Notes under the pieces: model-generated
The model's input: the letters and a program-made list of their open reading frames with translations, nothing else
Database searches by the model: none
Told to the model about the DNA's origin: nothing
Source of the DNA: Anisakis pegreffii
Lineage: Eukaryota; Nematoda; Chromadorea; Rhabditida; Anisakidae
DNA: 64,000 nucleotides
Direction: 5' to 3'
Assembly (NCBI GenBank): GCA_035041965.1
Contig: JAPYMA010000054.1
Location: 20,210 to 84,209 of the forward strand
Made by a program: the position numbers and the translations under genes
In this document: positions 12,801 through 21,912 of the stretch, piece after piece
Position numbering within the stretch: the stretch's first letter is position 1
Layout: each line of letters starts with the position of its first letter

Positions 12801-14148
12801 AAAAGTTTCACCATTTGGGTGGGTAACAGTACACTCAATTTACTTTCCCACATAATTTCTTTGCAAAGAATTTTTCGCGACGGAAGACTTAAATGCTGAA
12901 AGATAAGTAATTTGAGAAGTTGAATTGGAAACTTTTTGGAGGATAGTTACTGAAAAAATGTGGAGAATTTGAGAATTATTGTGTGAAATTAGAAAAAGTT
13001 GTTATGAAGCTATAAGGTTTTCAGAGATTATGCTCTATCACATGCACTGAAAATGAAGAGGATTTATAGACGATTTCTGTGCAATTTCGGAAAGCGGCAT
13101 AAAAATGGAAAATGTAAGAGAAACGAAATAGAATTCACTTGTGAAACCGAAAATTTATGCGTTTTCTTGAAAGGATTCGTTAAATAGAACGATGTAAAGC
13201 CATTTGTAGTTGGAGAAGAGTCAATGGTGGACGATGGCGTTGCTATATTAAAGAAACGATCGGCGACCTCGTCCAACTCTGCTTGAGCCATTCGATGTGA
13301 ACAAACAGCCAACTGCACGTTGAAACGAAACTCTTATGCAAATTTAGGGCCGATACAGAAAATTCCAATGAAAATGTACAAATTGAAATGACACTTCATG
13401 TGAATATACCAAAATTTGTATAAATCAGTGAAAGAAACTCTCATTACCCATGTAATCTCCTTGCAAATTTCCAATATTAGCTGTATTCAAATTTTGTTTG
13501 AATTCCATACAATAGAAAGGAATTGATTCATTCACACAGTAATTTGAGTGCAAAATGAATTGGAAAGATTTTGAGAGGCGCTGCATACAACTGAGAAATT
13601 TTATACCTTAACCATCCATTTTTCACGCTGCTTCTCGTCCTTGGCAAACAATTTAATGGCACCGGTACTGAACGAAACGCTGAATGCGAATTTGCTTTTA
13701 TCCTCACATTCAAACGTATCAATTCGTGTCTTTTCAACAACTACCACCAATGGATCCGAAGCAGTCTCGTCACATTGCATTACCAGAATGTTACCGCGTA
13801 ACTTCACCTATTATTTATGACTTACTTTCACTTCACACTTGAATCATTAACTTAACACTACAATTGCCGTGACTCAATCGAATCGCACGAGTCTCCAAAA
13901 CAGGATTTTCTGATACAAAATCACAATTTGTAATGTATACGAGAATTGAAGGAGTCACATTGAAATGACACTATTGATAGTCACATGGTAACGAAGGAAA
14001 CGATTACATGAACATTTCTGATTCCAGCACTGGTCTCCAACTGTAAGTCATCAGCTAAATCGTCGTCGAGCTGCGATGCGAATATCCACTTGAAGATATC
14101 CACTGCATTGTCGTCTTCCATTTCTTTGATATCTGTCTGCATTAACAT
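9626..14148 (-). CDS. INPP4-type inositol polyphosphate 4-phosphatase
   Basis: Enzymes of this family remove the 4-phosphate from phosphatidylinositol 3,4-bisphosphate at endosomal and plasma membranes and so damp PI3K signalling. About 15 exons run from an ATG at 14146-14148 to TAA at 9626-9628. The second and third coding exons (about 13920-13607) form a PH-like module ending in KDEKQREKWM. Middle exons at about 12.9-11.1 kb match the helical INPP4 body (for example VLLDAKATIGALSRR). The exon at about 10767-10565 has the family signature LLSCYGDERGMMEDA. The exon 10068-9889 holds the CX5R active site CKSGKDRTSM (9958-9978), and the last exon ends REN.RKNVG then LRPPAGTY as in INPP4 proteins. 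INPP4 usually has CKSAKDR; Gly replaces Ala here. No C2 domain was recognised. The N-terminal exon joins are uncertain. Confidence 0.88.
9848..9882. repeat. (TAA)n microsatellite in an INPP4 intron
   Basis: About ten near-perfect taa units lie in the last intron of the INPP4-like gene, just past the donor of the active-site exon. Similar shorter AAT/ATT tracts are scattered through the window (for example about 24898-24917, 53687-53716, 55857-55879). Confidence 0.85.
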
Positions 14149-15738
14149 TCGAATATTCTGTCAATTGATCAATCAACCAATCAATCGATACTAATCATAT
14201 TCGATCGGAACATTGATTGTGAGTTGATCAGAGATTCGATTCGCTTACTAAGGATGATCGAGTCGATTCGGATAACAACTCAACGAGATTCTAGCGAACA
14301 GCTGGACTGAGATGTATGGCTGCACTATGTGATTACAATAACAAAATCAAGAACCTAGACAACCGAAACATCTACACATCAAAGTATTTACAATGAATAG
14401 TCAAACGTCACAATAGACTTGCAATCATTGAATGGTCGAAAAATTATTGGAGAAGAAGAATAAAAAAATTTGGTGAAAATTGTTTGATTTTATCAATGAA
14501 GATGACGATATCGATCTAAGTTACTATTCATTCGTCTTTTCATTCGTAAAGCAGTTACGATATACGCGAAACGATTTTATGTGTTGTATAATAATATTGC
14601 TGTGAAATTTCATAAAATTTTTATGATTAAAATTTGACATGAATAATGAATGTACAAACAAATATTTCAGAATAAACTCATGCAGTCAATCGATACGAAA
14701 TGTGCTTATTTCCAATATAACACACAACAACAACAATCTCAATCCCATTTTATGCTTGTGAATATGTTCAATTATCACAATAATATATCACTATAATCAA
14801 GCGAATGTTCATTGAAAATTCAGAAATTCTCCTCGAAGGCATTTCTCCGCTGCATAATTCCTCACTACTATGAATTATGTGTGTATAAAAAGCACGGTAT
14901 CGAAAGAATATCTCTTATAATACGACATCGTTATATAGTGCGTACAAATTGGCGAGTTGACAGGGTTTGATTGATATTGACGGATGGTCAGGGGCAAGCT
15001 AAACAATTTATAAACGTCGTTGATATTGTTTGTTGTCATTATTAGTTAATACTGCTGCTATCCTATCCATTTAGAGATACATTCACTCATCCCTCCGTCC
15101 ATGCATGTAATATCCACCATGCATGCATTTCACTTCTTCGAGAACCGAATAGACACGAACATTTCATTTCAAAGCGCTAAATTCGAAACAATTTTGCTTG
15201 AAGTGTGCTATTTTCGTGGATATATAATGCGAAAAGTCTTGTGACCCTCATCCAGAAACCAGAAAATCTCATGAAAAACCCATAGGTCACATGGGGAATC
15301 GTTTGGGAAAGCGTTTAAACTTATAGTATCGCTCGTCGTGAGCAAAGTTACCGTACTCATGCCACACACAACACGTCAAGCGAATGCCGTTTTTTTTTAA
15401 CTTCTCACCTTGTAAATTTGTCCAGATATCAGATAAAATGTCTTTTGATATAAGCACTGAATTGTTTGTTGCCAAATTCGGAGTCTCTTATTGAAAGTAA
15501 ATGTTTATGCGTCGAAAAGCACTGAATACAACATCGAATAATTCTAAAATTACAACTCAAATTTCGACAAAATTTCAACGGAAACGTTCCACAAACTGTT
15601 AAAAAAGAGCCAATCGTCACAACTTTAAATTAAAAGGTATAACGAGTATTAATAAAACCAAAACTTAGAAACATGCATGCACCTTTACAATATAACACAG
15701 CACTAACATATCATAATTCATACAATACACAAATTCTG
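14149..15738. other. Intergenic region, no gene seen
   Basis: This AT-rich stretch lies between the INPP4-like gene and COA5, which share a strand. It would carry the INPP4 promoter and the COA5 3' UTR. The open frames at 15287-15620 have no splice sites in a sensible place and no recognisable motif. Confidence 0.5.
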
Positions 15739-16417
15739 CTATAAATCTCCTTTACGACCTCGGAACCTCGACCTCATATCGACCTAAAAATGAAATTATT
15801 CATTCAGAAACAAGCATAAATCGATAGCAAACATCTCGGAATGAGGTTCGACTTATTCTTGGAATGATCAAAACATTCCTTCTGCGATAATTTAAAAAGA
15901 TTGAGAATCTTTCAGAATGAAAATCGATAGTAGAATTTCTGAAATCTAGATGACTATTGACGTAAAGCTTGAGAATTTCAACTTGCAACATTTCAAGGAT
16001 CAAGAAAAGGAATTTTGATGTATTACACGATAGGAAGCAATGCAGCAAGGTTTAATTTTTTATTGGAATGAAAAGGAATCGGTTAGAATCAAATCAGACC
16101 AAAGATCGTTTGCAGTCGGAAAAGTTCGAGAGAAGTTGGAAACATCGTTCAGGTACGGATCCATCGGTTGCGGAAATACACTCTTTGGCTGGACGTCGCA
16201 ACTTTTGCACACATTCCGATTCCTGTAGACATTCGAAACAGTGAAAGGTGACACTAAATAGAACAATAAAAAGTCTGAAATCGAAAGTTGCACTGACCTT
16301 AATACAACGTTTCAACTCTTGCCGAAGTCGATCACAAGATCTGCCAGATGAATGTTGCTCGGCAATGGCCTCATCTTCGAATTCCTTTTGCACTGCCTTC
16401 TGATGAAGAGAAGACAT
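15739..16417 (-). CDS. Cytochrome c oxidase assembly factor 5 (COA5/PET191)
   Basis: COA5/PET191 is a small intermembrane-space protein of mitochondria needed to assemble cytochrome c oxidase. Three exons, 16417-16298, 16222-16100 and 15783-15739, join in frame into 95 residues. The twin CX9C pattern that defines the family is visible: Cys-DRLRQELKR-Cys in exon 1 and Cys-FQLLSNFSD-Cys in exon 2, with two more Cys between (SECVQ and KEC). Exon 3 encodes the conserved RSRFRGRKG tail. The N-terminal stretch of about 26 residues before the first Cys is longer than in human COA5. The ATG follows an acceptor-like cagcatttccag sequence directly, which points to a trans-spliced leader. The donor of exon 2 (GTCTGA) is weak, but the frame and the homology support it. 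Confidence 0.9.
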
Positions 16418-17530
16418 CTGGAAATGCTGAAAATATTTCATTTGAATTGAGTAAATATTCGCTTACTCAGTCGACTATTATATGAATAACTAGCGATTGC
16501 AATGAGCTTGAATGAACCCCAAATGGCGCGAAATGAGGTCACAGACTCAGAGTAGGTTACGCCGCCTAGCTTCTGGCTCGCCCCTTTCCCTCTTTATAAG
16601 GTCCGCTACCCACCAAAGTGCTCTTATCGAAGCTTTCAGATTGTTTTTGATAAAATCTCAACCTTAAGGCATACCGGGAGTTCATAGGCATGAATGGAGT
16701 TAAGTTTTCTGGTTTCTGTCGTCCTTTCATACCCCAGCTCCCTCATTCGTTGATGTTCTTTTATGGAATCCCCACTGCAATGACAAGAAGTCATCCGTTT
16801 CGTTTTCAACGGTATGAGGTCGCGGATGAAACAGAATCGAATGGAACAGAACGAATTTATTCTTGAAGATAATGAAACAAACAGATGAATAGTATCTCAC
16901 AATACTATAATGAAACAATACTGTAACAATCATTTGAATCTGAACTAATCTTCACAAAATAACAACAACAACAATGAATACAATCATAATCGTACTATCT
17001 GATCACGAAACCGTAACCATCATTCAAATTCGACCTAATCTCCCACAAAATAACAATGACAACAATAATCAAATTATAATCTTAATAATATGATGCATAT
17101 ATGGTGAATTGCTAAAGCCCGACTTACTGTTACATCACGACAACAACGAAAACATCAACGACGTTACTAAACGAGTGAACAATCAACAAACTAAACGAGC
17201 ATTATGATGTGTACCTGATGATCAAATTCAAACTCGAGAAACTTTCATGTTTTGGTAATGTTGAACATATTAAATAATTTTACTAGATTTACCTGTTTAT
17301 CAAAACGAATTATTTGTAAATGGTCTCAAAATTGGTCAATCTAAGTCATAATTTACTGCATAAGGAACAAAACTGTGAAAAAGTACACGAAATTAACCAT
17401 TAAAATCAGATTAAAGAATGATTCAATTGGTGAAACTTAATTTTAATTGAATTTGCGAATAACAAAAATTTCATTGAACTGATTAAAGGTACACGCTACT
17501 GCCTACAAATCCAGAATTATCACAACGCAT
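16418..17530. other. Intergenic region, no gene seen
   Basis: This stretch separates COA5 from the small membrane-protein gene. It contains AT-rich and CAA-rich sequence around 16940-17170, but no exon or structured element that I can support. Confidence 0.45.
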
Positions 17531-17959
17531 CTAATCATCAAGATCGAATGGTTTCGAGACCGGTGGCAGTGGTTCGCTGTGTGATTTTTCCATATTGGCC
17601 AGTAAACGCTGTTTCATTTCTGCAGGAGAGTACAATCGCATCTCTCCAGTTGTTTCGTCACGTTTGTAGAATAAACTTTCGTTGAGTGTTATCCCAATTA
17701 GTTTCCAGCCAATGAAGAATAGTATAAATGAGACGAATAAACGGCTGAAAATGAAAATCCTCTTCCGAATAAACGAATATTTTCAAAGATATTTTTGAAA
17801 GAAACTACAAATGATTGGGAAAATCAGAATTTCCAGAAAATCAAGCGAGGATTTCCAAGAAACTTACCGTCTGCTAGCCTCCTTGTAGGTGAGCGCAACC
17901 GGTGGACGCCATGATCTAACAGCTTGTCGGTATCGTCTTCGCAATTCCCATACATACAT
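17531..17959 (-). CDS. Small single-pass membrane protein, function unknown
   Basis: Two exons, 17959-17868 and 17744-17531, splice at standard sites (CG|GTAAGT and TTTTCAG) into a 101-residue protein. The N-terminal 30 residues are strongly basic and aromatic (MYVWELRRRYRQAVRSW). A hydrophobic segment follows (LFVSFILFFIGWKLIG, about residues 33-48), then a polar acidic tail with LFYKRDETTGEMRLYSP and a DLDD end. The basic start and lone helix would fit a mitochondrial inner-membrane or ER protein, but I do not recognise the family. The gene starts 110 bases after the NOP10 stop codon on the same strand, a spacing typical of nematode operons. Coding potential is supported by the clean splice and the balanced composition. 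Confidence 0.7.
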
Positions 17960-18069
17960 TTTACTTTGTTAAATTTAATTTTATATTTTTGTGTTACTAT
18001 GATAAATATTACGAGTTGAATATTAAATAAATCAGCTCAATGTTCTTGTTCTTTGCGCGGTTTCGACTC

Positions 18070-18456
18070 TCACTTAGGTTCCGATTTGATTTTCTTCGAA
18101 TGACCAAAAGATTTTTCCGATTCGAGTATATTTGGCTGATTGGCCGTCGCTTGGTCTGTCAGCAATAGACCGAAACGTTTCTTCGTAATTATTCGGTATT
18201 GAGAGAACTGATCTTCTGGTGAAAAACGTGCCGGATGCGCGGATTTCGTCGGGTTTCCGGATGGATCAAATTCCTGAAAACAAAAAAATTTGTGGGTTGA
18301 TTTGTCTAAACCTGATTGTGTGAGGTATTCTGGAGGTTAAGTTCGAATTTTGAGTTTAAAATGAAGGAATAAAGCCGAGATAAAGGCAAGAACACAACTT
18401 ACTTGGAACGTATACACTCGTTTGCCTCTGTCGTCAAGATAATACTTCAAATACAT
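18070..18456 (-). CDS. nop10: H/ACA ribonucleoprotein subunit NOP10
   Basis: NOP10 is the small subunit of H/ACA snoRNPs, which guide rRNA pseudouridylation in the nucleolus. Exon 1 (18456-18403) encodes [18 protein letters not shown] and exon 2 (18273-18070) continues with [20 protein letters not shown] and the basic RIITKKRF segment, all hallmark NOP10 sequence. The protein is 85 residues against about 64 in most animals. The extra C-terminal 20 or so residues after LLLTDQ are polar and end in [10 protein letters not shown]. An acceptor-like gatttcag lies about 40 bases upstream of the ATG. The gene is the upstream member of a likely pair with the small membrane protein gene at 17531-17959. 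Confidence 0.95.
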
Positions 18457-19153
18457 CGCTTAGCAATCGAACAGAAAACGTTTTGAAGTAGTCTGAAATC
18501 AAAAACAAATCACTCTCAATATCTCGACGATAATTTCCCTACAACTAAGCACTCTCCAGCCCGAAACGTGAAAATCTCATTCAAACGTTTCAACGGAGAA
18601 ATGAATTTAACAAAACAATGTCAAAATGATTTGATATCATAAGGGAGTGATCCGCCAATATCTAACAATGAGACGACAAACCAAAGAGCAACTTCTATTG
18701 CCTTTTAAAGATTCCTGGATCTCATGTCTGCCGATCAACATGAGAGTGTATTGGTACCGTTGGATGGAGAAGAATTTCGGCTTTCTAAAAATACTCATTG
18801 CACCCAAAGGAATACGCTCTGTTGCTTAGAAATCTTTAATTTTCTGAAGGTAGATCATACATGCCAATTGTGACTATTGATCATCACCATTGGTCTTGCC
18901 AAACGGCATAACTCTCCTAAGTTATCAATCGACGTCAGTACTTTAGCGTATTTTGATCTGCGCTACAACGTGGTATATGTATTGACCGTATTCATTACCG
19001 TTAAGTGGGTAATAAATTCACATTTCTGAACACAAATCCAATGAATATCCGAGTTGCGTCACTTGGCGAAGAGCATTTCTACTGCGCACATTCTCAGTGG
19101 ATTAAAATCATTCGGAAATGGCTAATCTCAGTGAATAATGTATTGCAGATGAA
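18457..19153. other. Intergenic region between NOP10 and foldback element A
   Basis: The stretch should include the NOP10 promoter and leader. An open frame at 18647-18829 has no support. Nothing else is recognised. Confidence 0.4.
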
Positions 19154-19751
19154 TGAGTTGTGGTGTGGCAATTCGTTTTGGAGTTGTTGTTTTATTGAAA
19201 ATGATTTATATGGAGATTGTGAATTGAAAGAATGAATAGGGATTGAATTTAATGGGGAAGAATGGAATGAGAGTGAATTGGAAGTATGGGGATAAGGAAT
19301 GAGAAAATAGGTATAATATAGTGAGAATTTCATGAAGTTGGTGGTGGGAGGGACGAGAGTGATGTGACATCATGGAAATTTGACGTGAAAATGGAGAGGG
19401 AGTGTGGGGAATGAATAGAATCCAGGTGAATGGCTTTTAGTGGGAGTGTCGATTCAGAAGGAATGCACACTTTTCAGATTCCCGTAAACAACCCTCTCCC
19501 CACACTCCCTCTCCATTTTCACGTCAAATTTCCGTGATGTCTCATCACTCTCGTCCCTGTCACCACCCACTTCATTCTATTCTCATTATATTGTACCTAT
19601 TTTCTCAATCCTTATTCCCATCCTTCAATTCACTCTCATTCCATACTCCTCAATAAAATCCATACTCTACTGATTCCTTCACTTTACATTCTCAACTCCA
19701 TTAATTCTCGATAGGATATGATAACCCAGAAGCGATTTGCCACACAACTCA
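19154..19751. mobile_element. Foldback (MITE-like) element, copy A
   Basis: About 600 bases made of two long inverted arms around a spacer of roughly 80 bases (about 19420-19490). The left end reads tgagttgtggtgtggcaatt and the right end, reverse-complemented, tgagttgtgtggcaaatcg. Inside the arms, gacgtgaaaatggagaggga at about 19380 recurs as its reverse complement near 19510. No transposase frame is present, so the element would be non-autonomous. The open frame at 19094-19333 is only the repeat read through. The same element occurs in reverse orientation at 45399-45986 and in a diverged form at 40372-40950. Confidence 0.8.
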
Positions 19752-20415
19752 GTATCAATTCTCACATATAACATCAAAATGAGAATTTCATTTTCATTCC
19801 AATTGTCATCTTCTGTAGTTCCAAAGTAGTGTAATATCGTCGAGATTGTGGATTATGTTTACCTTATTACGAAGGAAGAATGCTTTGTGAAGTATTCCTA
19901 AACGAAGAGGATTCATGAGCATTCTTTGTGTTAAGAAGAATCCACAAATGATGCGTTTATCTGCTCGGTTATTCAGATCCGGCCTTGTTATATTGGGAAA
20001 TGAAAGAAAGTCAAAAATTATTTGCAGTGATTTTTTACCTTCAATGCGTTTAGTTTGATTATTTTTATGTGCATTGTCAGTGCATTCAGTTTCGTGCCAT
20101 TCTGATGACGTGTTACGTTGAAATAGATGATACTTTTGGGTGTTTATTCATTTCTATTGTCTGAGCAATGTTGAAAGTTTCACCAGTTCTTGAAAGAGCG
20201 TTTCAATCTGAAATATTTTCCGTTATACTTTCCTTGCTACACGTGTAATTAACTTCATAATAAGTACACCACTGAAAAACGTGTATTTTTGTGGTTTTTT
20301 GCGACAGTTTTATATCATTGAATACCTCTACGTTCGTATCTGATCGCACAGTTTACGATATTTCTCTTTAAGGAATTTTCTTCAAACTTCTCTCAATTCT
20401 CATACATCTACAACT
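19752..20415. promoter_or_regulatory. Upstream region of the eIF4H gene
   Basis: No gene is seen between foldback copy A and the ATG at 20416. The stretch presumably contains the promoter and 5' UTR of the eIF4H gene, but no specific element is identifiable by eye. Unlike several other genes here, no clear TTTCAG acceptor sits right before the ATG. Confidence 0.3.
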
Positions 20416-21912
20416 ATGGCGGCACGGTGAGATCTTTTTTCTTTTCTTTTGAATTTTCGTAAACTTTTTTGATTGTTTCGGTTGGAATTTTTTAATCCTA
20501 CGAATGTTGAATGAAATTGGTAAAATATCTCTGGTTTCACGATTGTTCAGCAAAAATTTTGCACTCATTTCTCAAGAAAAGTTTGGATTTCTGTGTGAAA
20601 AAATATTTGAATTGCAGTGGTCGCACTCGCAAACCGATTCCAGAAGAAGGCCCGTACAAGGCATTTGTTGGGAATTTACCGTTCGATAGTGTGCAAGGGG
20701 ATATCGATGCTATCTTCAAGGATTTAACGGTAGCAATTTGTCCGCTTCATTTTAATCCTCATAAAATATCGGTATAGAGTAATTTGTTAAGAGTAAGTAT
20801 GTTGAATTACGAAATGGATGAAGAAAATGTTGGATGTTTCAGATCCGTGAAACGCGTATGATGCGTGATCATGAGTCGGATCGTTTCAAGGGTTTTGCTT
20901 ATGTGGAATTTGCCACTCGCGAGGATTTAGAGCGCGCACTGGAATTGGATGGATGTGTGAGTTTTGATTGTTACTGTTATGGGTTTTTGTTTGTGTGTTG
21001 TTCGTTTTTAGTTGTGTCGTTGTGGAGATGTTAGGTGTGATTGCTTGGTTAATTAGTATCGATAATAGGAGCATGTGATTGTTATTATAGGGTAGTGATT
21101 AGTGATGGATTGTTGAATGAAACAGTGGGATGATTATTCGAGATGATGTAATGAAATCAGTTGCAGATGTTCGATAACCGTGTGCTGCGCATAGATGTAG
21201 CAGACGCACCTCGAGGTCGTAGTGGGAATCGAGGAGGTTTTGGGGGACGTGGTGGAGGTCGCGGAGGAGGATTTAGAGGTGGGTTCATTCGTTTGTTGAG
21301 AGGTTGTTTTCGAATTTTATAGTGGTGATTTTGATGGTGATTTAGTAATGTTTCAGTAGTATTTCAGTTTGTTGTAATCGTTATTGTGATTAGGATTGTA
21401 TTTGATTGTTGTTAATAATGATATTAGTGTTTGCAGATGAGGGGCGTGGAGGGCCACCAAGTTATGAACGGCAGTCGTTAGATCGGTCAGATCGAGGTGG
21501 TGCTCAAGGAGGGTTCAGCGGTGGTCGTGGAGGGATGATGCGAGGTGGTGGGAGTAGGAGAGGACCCGGGGGTGGCTCATTTCCTCCGCCGGAAGAGGAA
21601 TTCGTCGCACATCCAGCGGGTTAGTTTCTTTTTTAATTTTTTTTTGTTGAGACTGGTGAAAATTTTTGAACAGCTAATGCGAAGTTTTAGAATTTCAGTC
21701 ACATTTTCAAAGATTGTAATCCAATGAAAGAGGTTTCTGTCGAGATAAACCAATTGGGATTGAACAGTTCTGAGCAATTTTCAGAACCAGGACGTCCGCG
21801 TCTGCAACTGAAACCGCGCACCACGGATCCAGAAGAGCTTGAAAGGATCAGGCAACGAGAAGAAGAGGAAACGAAAAAACGTCAAGCACATATCTTCGGT
21901 GCAAACATTTAG
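20416..21912 (+). CDS. drr-2: eIF4H-like translation initiation factor (DRR-2 type)
   Basis: eIF4H stimulates the eIF4A RNA helicase during cap-dependent initiation in the cytoplasm; its C. elegans counterpart is DRR-2. Six exons, 20416-20426, 20618-20729, 20843-20956, 21167-21278, 21437-21619 and 21785-21912, join in frame to 219 residues. A single RRM spans about residues 17-90, with RNP2 AFVGNLPF, the family-specific [15 protein letters not shown]1 FKGFAYVEF, and RVLRIDVA closing the domain. A Gly/Arg-rich region follows (repeated GGRGG), and the exon-6 motif [10 protein letters not shown] is the conserved eIF4H C-terminal signature. The protein ends soon after IFGANI. The first coding exon is only 11 bases. 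The gene symbol is by orthology with C. elegans and was not tested. Confidence 0.93.

Larger units (their letters stand above)
17531..18456 (-). other. Candidate two-gene operon (NOP10 then membrane protein)
   Basis: The two genes are codirectional. From the last base of the NOP10 stop to the ATG of the downstream gene there are 110 bases, within the roughly 100-base gaps seen in nematode operons whose downstream cistrons receive an SL2-type leader. The gap is AT-rich and contains possible acceptors (catag, aacaaag) but no strong TTTCAG just before the second ATG. This is an inference from spacing alone. Confidence 0.4.

Noticed and set aside
16060..16293. Frames on both strands over COA5 exon 2
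   Set aside because: Shadows of the real COA5 exon; only the frame with the CX9C pairs is supported.
19094..19333. 79-codon frame similar to one at 45810-46142
   Set aside because: The similarity is due to the foldback element itself; the frame is not kept intact along the element and copy C lacks it.
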